Assembly (NCBI GenBank): GCA_029204045.2
Contig: CM055061.1
Coordinates: forward strand, 40,510,977-40,574,976
Length of the DNA stretch: 64,000 nucleotides
From: Tillandsia leiboldiana
Lineage: Eukaryota; Streptophyta; Magnoliopsida; Poales; Bromeliaceae
Direction: 5' to 3'
Shown: positions 42,940 to 54,649 of the stretch, piece by piece
Layout: every line of letters begins with the position of its first letter
Position numbering within the stretch: position 1 is the first letter of the stretch
The notes under the pieces: model-generated
Database searches by the model: none
What the model was told of the DNA's origin: nothing
What the model saw: only the letters and a program-made list of their open reading frames with translations
Translations under genes and position numbers: made by a program

Positions 42940-43210
42940 CTAAAATACCTAAGGGTGGCTCTTTGAGCATCTTTCAACTATCCCACCTTATACCAACCAG
43001 GAGATTGTTCAAAATATAAGAGTTTTGCATATAAATCTCCAAATGCTTCAACTAAAGATTTTCTCATAAAATACTAACAAGCATCCATAACATGTGGTAG
43101 CTTCACACACAAACCGGACGACCGGGGTGGCAGCTCTTTCCAACATGTGGTGGTAGTTTTCACACTCCTTTCGGATGTAACTCTTTCCACATCTTATGCA
43201 ATTCATTTTA
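42940..43210 (-). other. Conserved post-pol block of E
   Basis: Shares GGTGGTAGTTTTCACACTCC, ACATGTGGTAGCT, GGTGGCTCTTTGAGCATC and the hairpin CCGG-TCGT-CCGG (43114-43125) with C and D although pol itself is gone. 43211-43607 beyond it shows nothing recognisable. Confidence 0.55.
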
Positions 43211-43607
43211 TTACCCTTGTAAGAAAATAATCTCTTACGTGAAAGAATTAAATCCCAAATTTTAATCAATCGGTTGTCTCACGTTTATCACAATGAATTC
43301 ACACAACCGAGATAGATTAAGCATCTAAAGATCACACATGATTTCTAAAATTTGATGCTTATAAGATCAAAAACTCCTATAATGAAGTATCTTCAAGATT
43401 ATGATTAAGGAGTAAAGTTGATAATCCAAATAAAATTAATTTGGAGTGAATAAAAGTGAAGCCCTTTTTATTCAATGCACTTGTTCAGTAAAAACCCTTT
43501 TGTTCAAAAACAAAGTATAAAAACGAAGAGCATTGAAAAACATGTAATGCAAAGATTAAGAAAAATATGAAAGGAAAACCAATCAAAGCATTACATACAG
43601 TCATAAG

Positions 43608-43723
43608 CTATTTAGAACTTAAGACAAGGAAAGATATCACCTTTCCGAATCCAAAATCGCTGGATTTTGGGTTGTCTTGATTCGTTGTGGCCGGGGGTTG
43701 TCCGCTTTGACTGTTGGTCCACC
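43608..43723 (-). pseudogene. Pre-protease remnant at the pol deletion of E
   Basis: In one sense frame it reads FWIRKGDIFPCL, equivalent to VWVRKGEIFPCL upstream of the C protease, followed at once by a stop. Everything from here to the RNase H end is missing. This marks the left edge of the pol deletion near 43608. Confidence 0.75.
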
Positions 43724-45568
43724 TTAGGTCTTTGCCTCGCAGTGATCCACTTGAATGATTGATGTTGTGGCTCGGACCTTTGGTGGGTTGAGTGAACTCC
43801 TTTGACTTGACGTGTCTTTTGATTCCGTTGAGTTCGCTCCGTAGATGAAGTTGCCGAAGGACTCTTCTTTCTCTTTTTTCGGGCAATTCTTCACCAAATG
43901 TCCTTCAAGTCCACAAAGGTGACACGTTCTTCCTTTCAATTTGAATGTGGAACTTGAAGCATGCACAGTTTGATCCTTTTTAAAAACCAAACCAACCTTG
44001 CTTGTTTGACCTAAACCGGACATACACTCAAGTCTCTTGGAATCGGTTGAAATCCTTTGTATGTCGGATTTAAGTTGATGAACTTGTTTGGTCAATGCTT
44101 GGTTGGTGACATGAATTTCCTCAAACTGTTTTTCTAGAAAACCAATCTTGTCCATATATGATTTAGCGTTTGTCTCCGATTGGTTTAGCTTTTCTTGGAG
44201 GATTTTATTGTTATTCAATAAACGTCCTTGTTCCTCCTCGAGATCATGAAGTTTTATCTTTAAAGCATGATTCTCGTCTTGATTCTCAAGTCGTTGCTTC
44301 CTCAACTTCTTGATATGCTTGGCCATCTTCTTAGATTCCGCAAGAAGTTGTTCATATGCCTCAACGAGTTCTTCTTCGTCCGACTCCCCCTCACATGATG
44401 ACTCTCCGCCGGATGTTGATGTTTCATGCAAAATCAAAGGAGTAGAGTTAGTGACTAAGGATGATAAACACAAATTAGAAGAGGGGATTTTAGAGGCATG
44501 AAAAGCAACGGCGTTTTCCTCTTTACTTGAGGTCGATTCATTAGAAGTAGAATCGTCCCAAGTTTTCGCTTGCAAAGCCTTCTTTTTATATAATTTCGGA
44601 GTAGGACAATCCGTTGAAATATGGCCGTAGCCTTTGCATCTATAACATCGGATTTCCCCTTCGAATTCATCTTTTTCCTTAGAAGGTTTTGCAAGGAATT
44701 TGAGGTTAGAGGATTTAGAACCCGATGATCCTTTAGATGGTTTCGTGGATGAAGATCCATCGGTTCGATTCTTCCAAAATTTCCGACGAAATTTCTTTGT
44801 GATCCGCGCCAATTGTTCTTCAAAATCGGCAAAAGAGATTTCATCGTCGGAACTTGATTCGCTATCTTCTTCCTTTGTGGATTTGAATGCAATACCTGTA
44901 AGCTTAGAAGAAGACTTGGAAGAAACTTGATTAGTAGGAAAAGTCATTTCATAAGTTTGCAAAGGACCTACTAATTCCTCTACACTCATCTCATCCGGAT
45001 GACTAACGGTTTCAAAGGCGGTAACCTTTGCCCTAAACCGTTCCGGAAGAGTCCGAAGTATCTTTCTTACAATTTTCGACTCCGGGATCTTTTCTCCTAA
45101 ATTAGCACATGTATTTATTACATCTTGAAGTCTAGTGTAATAATCTGTAAACAATTCATGCTCTTCCATATGAATAGAGTCAAATTGACTTGTAAGCATC
45201 TGGAGCTTTTGAATTTTTACAAGATTAGTACCCTCATGTGTAATTTTGAGAATATCCCAAATTTCCTTCGCGGTTTCACACGCGGAAATTCTTGTGAACT
45301 CAGTCGAGGAAAGAGAATTAAATAAAGCGTTCATACCTTTCCCATTGTAAGAAGATCTTTCAAATTCCTCTTTGGACCATCTAGAGCGAGGTTTTGGGGT
45401 AGTAGAATTTCCTACTTCCTCAACAGGATGCTCCCAACCGCATTCCACGGATTGCCATACTCGCTCATCAATTGCGATGAGAAAAGCTCTCATGCGCACT
45501 TTCCAATAAGCATAATTAGTCCCATCAAAAAGAGGAGGTCTATAAATATTACCACTTTCACCCAACAT
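43724..45568 (-). CDS. gag: Gag protein of element E
   Basis: 614 codons from the Met of MLGESGNIYRPPLFDGT, 18 nt past the PBS; the frame also runs 27 codons back into the LTR, which is not gag-like. It has the copia Gag core (AKEIWDILKITHEGT, about residue 100), a first CCHC knuckle (308-321), a 120-residue coiled coil (398-518) and a second CCHC knuckle (549-562). It ends in its own stop before any protease. It would build the particle that holds element RNA. Related to C and D Gag but a distinct family. Confidence 0.93.
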   Translation of the reverse strand: MLGESGNIYRPPLFDGTNYAYWKVRMRAFLIAIDERVWQSVECGWEHPVEEVGNSTTPKPRSRWSKEEFERSSYNGKGMNALFNSLSSTEFTRISACETAKEIWDILKITHEGTNLVKIQKLQMLTSQFDSIHMEEHELFTDYYTRLQDVINTCANLGEKIPESKIVRKILRTLPERFRAKVTAFETVSHPDEMSVEELVGPLQTYEMTFPTNQVSSKSSSKLTGIAFKSTKEEDSESSSDDEISFADFEEQLARITKKFRRKFWKNRTDGSSSTKPSKGSSGSKSSNLKFLAKPSKEKDEFEGEIRCYRCKGYGHISTDCPTPKLYKKKALQAKTWDDSTSNESTSSKEENAVAFHASKIPSSNLCLSSLVTNSTPLILHETSTSGGESSCEGESDEEELVEAYEQLLAESKKMAKHIKKLRKQRLENQDENHALKIKLHDLEEEQGRLLNNNKILQEKLNQSETNAKSYMDKIGFLEKQFEEIHVTNQALTKQVHQLKSDIQRISTDSKRLECMSGLGQTSKVGLVFKKDQTVHASSSTFKLKGRTCHLCGLEGHLVKNCPKKEKEESFGNFIYGANSTESKDTSSQRSSLNPPKVRATTSIIQVDHCEAKT

Positions 45569-45585
45569 GATAGATAAACCTAAAA

Positions 45586-45601
45586 CCCTGCTCTGATACC
45601 A
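45586..45601 (-). other. Element E primer-binding site
   Basis: Sense strand TGGTATCAGAGCAGGG, 2 nt from the LTR. Confidence 0.94.
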
Positions 45602-45603
45602 AT

Positions 45604-46859
45604 TGTAGAGTATTAATCCCAAAGGATCTAAATAGGTACTATCAAACAACTAGAGGGGGGGTGAATAGGTGTAATACTTAAAAACTCAATCTCAGTGCAA
45701 AATAAAAACAATGCGGAAAATAAAAATAGCACACCGAGATATACGTGGAAACTCCAATCCAGGAGAAAAACCACGGGACCAACACGCAATAACAATCCAC
45801 TAAGAATAGAAGAATAACAAGGTGATTACCGACTCCACGGACTCAACCCCTCCTTCAGCTTCTTTGGACCTTGCGCTGAACGGTTGGATGTCCACGCAAT
45901 AACAATCCTCTAAGAAAAGAAGAATAACAAGGTGTCAACCCCTCCTTCAATTTCTTCGGACCTCGCGCTCCACCGATTGCACGTCCACTGCACACGTTCG
46001 AATCCACGAACGCCACTCGAATCCACGAGCACACGTTTCGAATCCACGAAACGCCTTCAACACATCGAATCCACGATGTCACGCCGAATCCACGACGCAA
46101 ATAGCCGATATAGAATATAGGCTTCGATGGTGATCCTTTGCTTAGATTATCATGAAGGAACCGTAGAAGAAATCTCTAAGCAAAGACTAGATCAATTCGA
46201 CGAAAGATAGATCATGGAAGAACCGTCGAATTGACCTAATAGAGGCGAAAGAGAAGAACGGTAAAAACCAGCCTCTAGGGTTGCTCACGAGTGTTTCGTA
46301 TTGGTCCACCTCGTTTAGAAACCCTAAGTGTCTATTTATAACCCTTGGAAAAAGATAAAAGTCGGTTTAGGAAATTTTATCCCGATGGGGCATTGTGTAC
46401 CGGTACCAAATATCACGTTCCGGTACGCAATGGTGCAAACCACAGATTTTTCTATTGTGTTCCGGTACGCGAGTCCGTGTTCCGGTACGCAGTGCAATTT
46501 ACAGAAAATTCTGTGTCGGGTTAGAGGAACTTCAAGTGTGGTTCCGGTACGTAATGTAAAAACTGATTTTTCAAGATAAGCTTTATCCAAATCAAACCAA
46601 GTACCGGAAACCAAACTTAAAAAAGATTGTAAGTTAAATCCAAGTTCCTAAAACCAAGTCTAAACCGGTTTTCACTAAGTTCCTGATTCCAATGGTTATA
46701 AATGAACTTAAATCACCATGGTTTAATTAACCATACCTGAGTGTTATCTTGAGCTCATGTTGAATCTTCAATGAGTCTTCGAAAGCCGATTTGACAATTT
46801 GTTCCCTTTAAGACTCCGACTCAAACTCACGAAATGTGCCAACACAAAATGCCGTAACA
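45604..46859 (-). repeat. Element E 5' LTR
   Basis: Same 1,256 bp as the 3' LTR with no difference seen; TATA at 46332-46341, hairpins at 45995-46096. Confidence 0.95.
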
Positions 46860-46864
46860 CCGTG

Positions 46865-47040
46865 GTTTTTTTACTCCGGTTTGGAGTTTTCCACGTAAAA
46901 ATCTCTGCGTGTTATTTATTTTTCCGCATTGGGTTTTTATATCGCAAAGATTTTTGAGTGTTTATGGTTTACACCTATTCACCCCCCGTCTAGGTGTTTT
47001 TTTTCCCCTATTTAGATCCTATTATTCATATAACCCAACA
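46865..47040 (+). repeat. Element D 5' LTR, second part
   Basis: Resumes after the CCGTG duplication and ends ATAACCCAACA before the PBS; contains CACCTATTCACCCCCC. Confidence 0.94.
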
Positions 47041-47042
47041 AG

Positions 47043-47057
47043 TGGTATCGGAGCGGG
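47043..47057 (+). other. Element D primer-binding site
   Basis: TGGTATCGGAGCGGG, 2 nt from the LTR; one A-to-G change from the usual TGGTATCAGAGC. Confidence 0.92.
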
Positions 47058-47073
47058 AATAGGGTTGTAAACA

Positions 47074-48343
47074 ATGGTTGAAGGTGGAAACATCAACAGA
47101 CCCCCGTTCTTCGATGGAACAAATTATGCGTACTGGAAAAGTACGGATGAAAGCCTTTTTAATTTCCATCGACGAACGGGTGTGGCAATCAATTGAATTA
47201 GGATGGACTAATCCAACTGAAATTATTGGTGATGTTCGCACCATCAAACCTAGGTCGAAATGGACCAAGGAAGAGATTGATATATCTTCTTACAATGGCA
47301 AGGGAATAAATGCTTTATTTAATGCCTTATCACAAACAGAGTTCTCTCGCGTCTCGGCATGTGAGACTGCGAAGGAAATCTGGGATGTTCTTCAGGTTAC
47401 GCATGAGGGAACTAACCTTGTGAAGATTCAGAAACTGCAAATGCTTACGAGCAAGTTTGACTCTATTTTCATGGCAGAAAATGAATCGTTCACTGACTAT
47501 TACACACGATTGCAAGACATCGTAAACTCATGTGCTAACTTAGGAGAGAAGATTCCAGAATTTAAAATTGTAAGTAAGATCTTAAGAACTCTTCCTGAAA
47601 GATTTCATTCCAAGGTCACAGCCATTGAAACTATTAAACACCCGGACGAAATCCGTGTAGAAGAATTAGTTGGTTCTTTACAAACTTATGAAATGACATT
47701 TCCTACTAACTATTCTTCAGGAAAGGCATCCTCTTCTAAGTCTTCAGGTTATGCTTTGAAAACAACGAAAGAAGAAGACGCGGATTCATCCTCCTCAGGC
47801 GATGACGAGAATTTATCTATGGAGGACTTTGAGAAGCAGCTCACTCTCTTGACAAGGAAGTTTCGCCGAAATTTTCGAAGGGGTAATTCAAGCAAAACTC
47901 CATCCTTCGGAAAGTGGAAGAAAGGCAAGGGTTCTTCAAGTTACAAGTCAAGAAAGCAAGAAGGCTTTTCTAAGGATAAGAAAAGCACAGAAGGACAAGT
48001 CCAATGCTTCAAGTGCCGAGGGTACGGCCATATCTCAACGGAATGTCCAACTAAGAATCCGTCTAAGAAGAAGGCGATGCAAGCCGTCACTTGGGATGAC
48101 ACCTCATCGTCAAATGAGTCATCGTCGAGTGATGAAGAAGACAACGCGACTGCGTTCCACGCGTCCGCATCTTCACCCTTCATGTGCTTAATGGCAAGTA
48201 CGTCCGAGTCATTGTCCAACTCCACTGTTGAAAAGAATGCAACGGACAATGAATCGGATGATTCGGAAGGTGAAGATTTTGCTCTAGCCTACCACAGACT
48301 TTACGGGATTCAAAGAAACTGGCTAAGCAAAACAAGGGGTTGA
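47074..48343 (+). pseudogene. Element D Gag, N-terminal two thirds
   Basis: ATG at 47074 opens MVEGGNINRPPFFDGTNYAY, then an extra A near 47138 shifts the frame; the rest reads through from 47140 to about 48300 with the Gag core (AKEIWDVLQVTHEGT) and a CCHC knuckle starting CFKCRGYGHISTEC. A second indel near 48304 moves to the next frame. Closely matches C. The indels may be sequencing errors. Confidence 0.85.
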
Positions 48344-49170
48344 GAGGGAGATTGCAGGATCTTGAAGAAGAACTAAAAAGGGTAACTTCTCTCTCGACCG
48401 ATCTTGAAGTGGAAAAGGATAATCTGATAAAAGCAAATGTTTCCCTTCAAGAGTCCAACGAGCAACTCGAGAAGAATTATATAGATATGGTTAACAAAGC
48501 GAATTACTTTTTGAAGCTCAACGGCGAGGCTCGACAGGAAAAATTGGAAATGACTGAGACCATTCTCCAACTCAAGGATGACTTGCAGCGATTTTCATCA
48601 GGAAGGAGTAAGTTGGATAAGCTTCTTGGTCTTGGTCAATCAAACAAGTTCGGCCTCGGATACAATCGAACTAAAGACGATTTTAGTTCGGTTGGGACAG
48701 TTTTCGTGCCTCAGTCGGTATCTCCTCCTCCGACACCGGAATTCACGACTAGCAACGACAACAAGCCTACTTCACCCTCCTCGGGATCGTCAAGCACTAA
48801 GGTATGTTTTCGTTGTAATTTTGCAGGGCACATAAGGAGAAATTGCAAGATAGGAGCCAAACGGTCAACTCAAGCACTTCTTGCAATGACTACCAAAAGG
48901 GTGATTCCTCGGAAATCAAATGCAAATTCTTTGAAGGAAAAGAGCCTCGGTAGTTCATCAAACAAGACCACGACGTCAGGGAAAAGCGATGGATCAAACA
49001 AGACGCTTTCACCAAAGGTATCACCTCACAATCACTTCCGACGTACACCAAAACTCGAAAGGTCTGGGTACGCAAAGGTGAAATCTTCCCTTGTCTTGTT
49101 ACAAATATTTCCTTGCATGCATATGATAATTCGTCTTGGTATCTGGATAGCGGCTGTTCCCGTCACATGA
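48305..49170 (+). pseudogene. Element D Gag C-terminus: coiled coil and second zinc knuckle
   Basis: Coiled coil (about 48340-48590) and CFRCNFAGHIRRNC knuckle (48810-48850), then the Ser/Thr-rich linker. Frame is lost again near 49030-49110, where the protease begins in another frame. Confidence 0.85.
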
Positions 49171-49867
49171 CCGGTGACAAAAACTGCTTTCAAAATTTTA
49201 AGAAAATCTCCGGAGGACTTGTGGTTTTCGGAGACGGCAAGTCTTCCAAAATTGTTGGAAAAGGAACAGTAGCTATTCCAGATGGCCCGATTCTGAATAA
49301 TGTATTATTTGTTGATGGGCTTAGGACTAACCTCATTAGTATCAGTCAACTTTGCGACAATGGTTTTTCTATTAATTTTTCATCTGTTGAATGCATTGTA
49401 ACGGATAAGGATCATGTTTTCTTTTTAAAAGGGGTTAGATCTGAAAATAATTGTTATGTTGTTCCAAATAAAATTTCTGAAATTGTAACTTAGCCTCTTT
49501 GAATAATGAAACACTTTGGCACGAAAGGCTAGGACACATAAATTTTAAGGAACTTGCTAGAATTTCGAACAAAGACGTGGTCAAGGGGGTTCCTAAACTT
49601 TCACTTGAACAAAATATTGTGTGTGGTGGTTGTTTTAAGGGAAAACAATCAAGGGCTGCACACAAGAACCTGAACCACGTCGGTACCAAACGGCCCTTGG
49701 AATTATTGCATATGGATCTTATGGGGCCAACACGTCAACCATCCTTGGGAGGTAAATGGTATATTTTCTTATTGGTTGATGATTTCTTATAGGTTTTCTG
49801 GGTCGCAGTTTTAAAAGAGAAAGCTGATACTTTGATTCTTTTCCGAGATTTGCCTTTATTATGATTG
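49113..49867 (+). pseudogene. Element D protease and pre-integrase, left contig
   Basis: Protease with LDSGCSRHMTG, a one-base shift near 49490, then HERLGHINFKEL, CGGCFKGKQ and the DLMGPTRQP start of the integrase core. Quality falls off in the last 100 bases before the gap. Confidence 0.85.
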
Positions 49868-49967
49868 NNNNNNNNNNNNNNNNNNNNNNNNNNNNNNNNN
49901 NNNNNNNNNNNNNNNNNNNNNNNNNNNNNNNNNNNNNNNNNNNNNNNNNNNNNNNNNNNNNNNNNNN
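49868..49967. other. Assembly gap of exactly 100 N
   Basis: Fixed-length gap. Sequence on the right restarts at the equivalent of 48758, so the two contig ends overlap by about 1.1 kb instead of being separated. Confidence 0.98.
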
Positions 49968-52900
49968 TAACAAGCCTACTTCACCCTCCTCAAGGGATCG
50001 TCAAGCACTAAGGTATGTTTTTCGTGTAATTTTGCAGGGCACATAAGGAGAAATTGCAAGATGGAGCCAAAACGGTCAAACTCACAAGCACTACTCTTGC
50101 AATCCGTCACTCACCACAAAGGTTGATTCCTCGGAAATCCAAATGCAACCATCTTTGAAGGAAAGAGCCTCGGTAGTTCATCAAACAAGCCACGACGTCA
50201 GGGAAAAGCGATGGATCAAACAAGACGCTTTCACCAAAGGTATCAACCTTCACATCACTTCCGACGTACACCAAAACTCGAAAGGTCTGGGTACGACAAA
50301 GTGAATCTTCCCTTGTCTTGTTACAAATATTTCCTTGCATGCATATGATATTCGTCTGGTATCTGGTAGCGGCTGTTCCCGTCACATACCGGTGACAAAA
50401 ATCTTTCAAAATTTTAAGAAAATCTCCGAGGACTTGTTGGTTTTCGGAGACGGCAAGTCTTCCAAAATTGTTGGAAAAGGAACATAGCTATTCCAGATGG
50501 CCCGATTCTGAATAATGTATTATTTGTTGATGGTCTTAGACAACCTACCCTTAGCATTATATCGTCAACTTTGCGACAATGGTTTTTCTGTTAATTTTCA
50601 TCTGTTGAATGCATTGTAACGGATAAGATCATGTTTCTTTTTAAAAGGGGTAGATCGAAAAAATTGTTATGTTGTTCCAATAAAATTTCTGAAAATTGTA
50701 ACTTAGCTCTTTGAATAATGAAACACTTTGGCATGAAAGGCAGGACCATAAATTTTAAGGAACTTGCTAGAATTTCGAACAAAGACGTGGTCAAGGGGGT
50801 TCCTAAACTTTCACTTGAACAAAATATTGTGTGTGTGGTTGTTTTAGGGAAAACAATCAAGGGCTGCACACAAGAACCTGAAACCACGTCGGTACCCAAA
50901 CGGCCCTTGGAATTATTGCTTGCATATGGATCTTATGGGCCAACACGTCACCCATCCTTGGGAGGTAAATGGTATATTTTCTTATTGGTTGATGATTTTC
51001 TCTCGTATGGTTTCATGGGTAGCATTTTAAAAGATAAAGCTGATACTTTTGATTCTTTTCACGAGATTTGCCTTCGTATTATGATTGAAAAGAATGAAAA
51101 GATCATTCGTGTTAGAAGTGATAGAGGTGGAGAATTCATAAATTCTAAATTCATTGACTTTTGGCACTTCAACGCATTAAGCATGAATTCTCAGCACCCT
51201 ATACACCTCAACAGAATGGTGTTGTCGAGCGCAAAAATAGGGTTGTTCAAGAGATGGCACGTGTTATGCTTCATAGCCGGAATTTACCGCTACATTTTGG
51301 GCTGAAGCTGGGAACACTGCAATCTATGTTATTAATCGAGTTTATTTGCCGCTCAGGGAACGTAAATACACCATATGAACTATGGTGTGGGTAGAAAACC
51401 CAACATCAAATATTTTCGCATCTTTCGGGAGTCGGTGTTACATTTTACGTGACCGTAAAATCTGGAAGTTTGACTCTCAGACAGTGACGAAGGGATTTTC
51501 TTGGGGTATTCTAGCGAATAGTAGAGCATATCGGGTATTTAACTTGGAATCTAAGACGATCGTAGAATCTATAAATGTTAAAGTAGATGAAGCTTTCCCA
51601 TTTTGCATCTGATAAATCTACCCCTTATATCTCCTTGATGATGATACTCCTGTAAGTGCATCTTCTCATGATAATACTTTCCAATATTAATGATGCATCT
51701 AATGGTTCTTCAAGTTTATCTGATGTGCAGGAATCATCTCATGTACCCCCGAGTACTCCATTACAACAAACGTTACGCATCTCCAAGGATCATCCTGAAT
51801 CAAACATCATTGGAGACCCACAAGAAGGAGTCAAAACTCAGAGACAGTTGGTTTGTGGATTCGCCTGTTATGTTTCCACGATCGAACCAAAGAACGTCGA
51901 TGAAGCTCTTCCGGATGACTACTGGATTGAAGCAATGCAGGAAGAGCTCCATCAGTTTGAACGCAACAAAGGTCTGGATTAACGACGCCTCCGAAGCAAC
52001 ACAATGTGATTGGTACTAAATGGATTTTCAAGAACAGAAAAATGAGGATGGTACATCATCAGGAACAACAGCACGTTTAGTTGCTTAAGGCTACTCCTCA
52101 AATAGAAGGTATAGACTTTGATGAAACGTTCGCCCCTGTAGCTAGACTCGAGTCCATTCGTATCTTATTCGCTATTGCTTGTCAATTTAAAATAAAACTC
52201 TTTCAAATGGACGTTAAGAGCGCGTTTTTAAATGGATTTTTAAATGAGGAAGTTTATGTGGCTCAACCAAAGGTTTTGTAGACTGTAAACTACCTAACCA
52301 TGTTTTTTTTCGTTGAAAAAAGGCTCTTTACGGTTTTAAAACAAGCACCGGCGAGCATGGTACGAAAGGTTGACAAAGCACCTTTTGGAGAAGGGCTATA
52401 CTCGGGGGGAGCAGATCGGACTCTCTTTGTGAAGCAGTTATCAAAATAACTTCATTGTTGCACAAATCTATGTCGATGACATTGTGTTTGGAGCGACAAG
52501 GATAATGATGCTTCTAAAATTCGCTGAAACCATGGAAAGCGAATTTGAGATGTCTATGATGGGCGAACTGACATACTTTCTTGGATTGCAAGTGAAACAA
52601 AATGATGAAGGCATCCATCTGTGTCAATCCAAGTACGCAAAGGAGTTGGTAAAGAAATTCGGATTAGAAGATTCTAAAGATTTTCCTACTCCTATGGGAA
52701 CTAGCAATAAGGGATTAGGAAGTGAATCTCTTAGTGATAATGTAGACGAGAAACTCTATCGCAGCATGATTGGAAGTCTACTTTACCTCACAGCTAGTCG
52801 CCCCGATATATCCTTAGTGTTGGGATTTGCGCGAGATATCAATCAGCACCAAAGGAGGTTCACCTGAAAGTGGTGAAACGGATCATCCGGTACGTCAAAG

Positions 52901-53422
52901 GAACGGTAAACTTCGGAATTTGGTATCCTATGGGAACAAGTTTAGATAGTATTGGATACTCAGACTGCCGATTGGGCAGGATCTGTGGATGATCGGAAAA
53001 GTACGAGTGGTGCATGTTTTTATCTTGGCCATTGTCTTGTTGCATGGCATAGTAAAAAGCAAAACGCATTGCACTCTCGAACTGCCGAAGCGGAATACAT
53101 CTCAGTGGGTAGTTGTTCAACTCAACTATTTGGATGAAAAGCGTGTTGAGCGACTTCCGGATTTCAGCAAACTTCGGTAACTGTTTTATGTGACAACACT
53201 CAGTGCTATAAACATTTCAAAAAACCCTGTGTGTGCACTCTAGAACAAACACATTGAACTTAGATATCATTTTCTGAGAGAGCTAGTTGAAATCACAAAT
53301 ATTCTTCAATTTCCTACATTTCAACTGAAGAATCAAATTAGCTAACATTTTAACAAACCTTTGGATCAGAAACGTTTTAATTCATTTGCGTAAAGCAATT
53401 GGACATGCTGTCCTTGAAATAA
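49968..53422 (+). pseudogene. Element D pol, right contig: knuckle to RNase H with many indels
   Basis: First ~1.05 kb repeats 48758-49867. It goes on with integrase (RSDRGGEF near 51110, Glu box near 51220), RT (MDVKSAFLNGFLNEEVY at 52208, YVDD at about 52470) and RNase H (ADWAG at 52965, TAEAEYIS at 53085), stopping at 53420-53422. More than a dozen one-base indels break the frame, mostly at homopolymers. Order and content equal C, so the true copy may be much less damaged. Confidence 0.85.
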
Positions 53423-54361
53423 CCTCGTTTTGGAAACTCTTGTTTAAAGGATTAGGTTTTGTTTTTGTGGTTTTGTTCATTATCTAGGCTTAGACATAGA
53501 ACATTAATTGAGGCATTAGTTTTATTGACTTTAACTGCATCCTTTTATAGATTAGAAATCTATTATGCCTTAGATATCATAATATTTCATTTGATGCAGT
53601 GATCATTTATGTCAATTAACTCATCTTTGTTTTGATCAAAGTCAATTTCTCTCTCGATGATCTCTTGGTAGAGTTTTTATCTTATTTGACTGTTAGTCGA
53701 GTATGAAATCGAGATCAATATTTGGCTAAATACTTTATATCTTAGATAATTGATAGCCAATTGAGGGGGGAGTCAAAGAAAAAGTATTATGCTCAAAAGA
53801 TGTGGAAAGATTTACATCCCAATGAGGAGTTGTAAAACTATCCCACACATGGAGGAAAGAGCTACCACCTCGGTCGTCCGAGTACTGTGTGCAGCTACCA
53901 CATGTATACCAAGCAAGGTTTTCAAGTTTGATTAATTAAAATGCATGTTGAATACTTGACTCTGTCAAAATTTCAAGGTTGGTATAGGTGGGGATTTTTA
54001 ATGAAAGATGCTCAAAAGAGCCACTCTCTTCAATAAATTGACTAGATATATTATCTAACTTATCGGGGATGTTAGACATCTATTGATCTTTGTATTCATT
54101 TTCTTACCAAATTGATGATTTGATAAAGGCATTACTCATAAGATCATGTTAGATGTAATTGAAGTTGTTCAAACTTTAAGGGATTTAATTTTTATAAATT
54201 TTCGTTTCATTTGTTGGATGTTATTGATAGATTTGGTATAATCTATTTCTGTTGTATGAAACGATGATTTTCGTCTTAAAGTTGATACACAAAAGTGCTT
54301 ACAATCTTTTTTCTGGTTTTTCTAGCATTTCTCTGAAATTTTCTAAAGAAAAAAGTTGGAG
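53423..54361 (+). other. Element D post-pol conserved non-coding block
   Basis: Core at 53760-54060 matches C and E: GAGCTACCACCTCGGTCGTC, CAGCTACCACATGT, ATGCTCAAAAGAGCCAC. The hairpin CTCGG-TCGT-CCGAG is at 53869-53882. TATGCTCAAAAGATG (53788) and GATGCTCAAAAGAGCC (54008) form a spaced direct repeat. No ORF. Confidence 0.6.
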
Positions 54362-54545
54362 CCGATCCGGATTGGACCTGCCGATCCGGATCCCGAACGC
54401 AGATATTCTTCTGCGGGCAGCCGATCCGGATTGGACACCTGCCGATCCGGATCCCGAACGCAGTTTTTCACTGCGGGTAGCCGATCCGGATCGTAATCAC
54501 GAACTGATCCGGATCGCGGCTAGGGTTTTATATAGAACAAAAGGG
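54362..54545 (+). promoter_or_regulatory. Candidate internal promoter for the env-like ORF of D
   Basis: Six GATCCGGAT(C/T)-type boxes (54364-54516), the same as the U3 boxes, followed by GGGTTTTATATAGAACAAAA (TATA core 54529-54534). C has the same arrangement at 22018-22140. Confidence 0.55.
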
Positions 54546-54649
54546 TTTTGATTTCTTTTACTCCAATCTTTTGTTCTAAAGTTTCCAGAGCTTCTCTCTC
54601 TAGATTTCATCCATCTTGGAAGCTTTCAAACTCAGTTCTTCAATTCCAA

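Larger units (their letters stand above)
38605..46859 (-). mobile_element. Element E: SIRE-type element with gag and env-like ORF but no pol
   Basis: Two 1,256-bp LTRs (38605-39860, 45604-46859) at a constant offset of 6,999 with no difference I could find; CCGTG duplication at 38600-38604 and 46860-46864; PBS and PPT intact. The 5.7-kb interior has Gag (614 aa) and a 455-aa env-like ORF. After Gag a short stretch equals the pre-protease sequence of C and then stops; protease, integrase, RT and RNase H are absent in all frames. A young, non-autonomous element dependent on another's Pol. Confidence 0.93.

Noticed and set aside
43048..43269. 73-codon frame with CX2C-like cysteines in E
   Set aside because: Lies in the conserved non-coding block; C and D have no open frame at the same place.
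48758..51000. Biological tandem duplication of ~1.1 kb in element D
   Set aside because: Copies face each other across a fixed 100-N gap and one is full of homopolymer indels; best read as unmerged contig ends.
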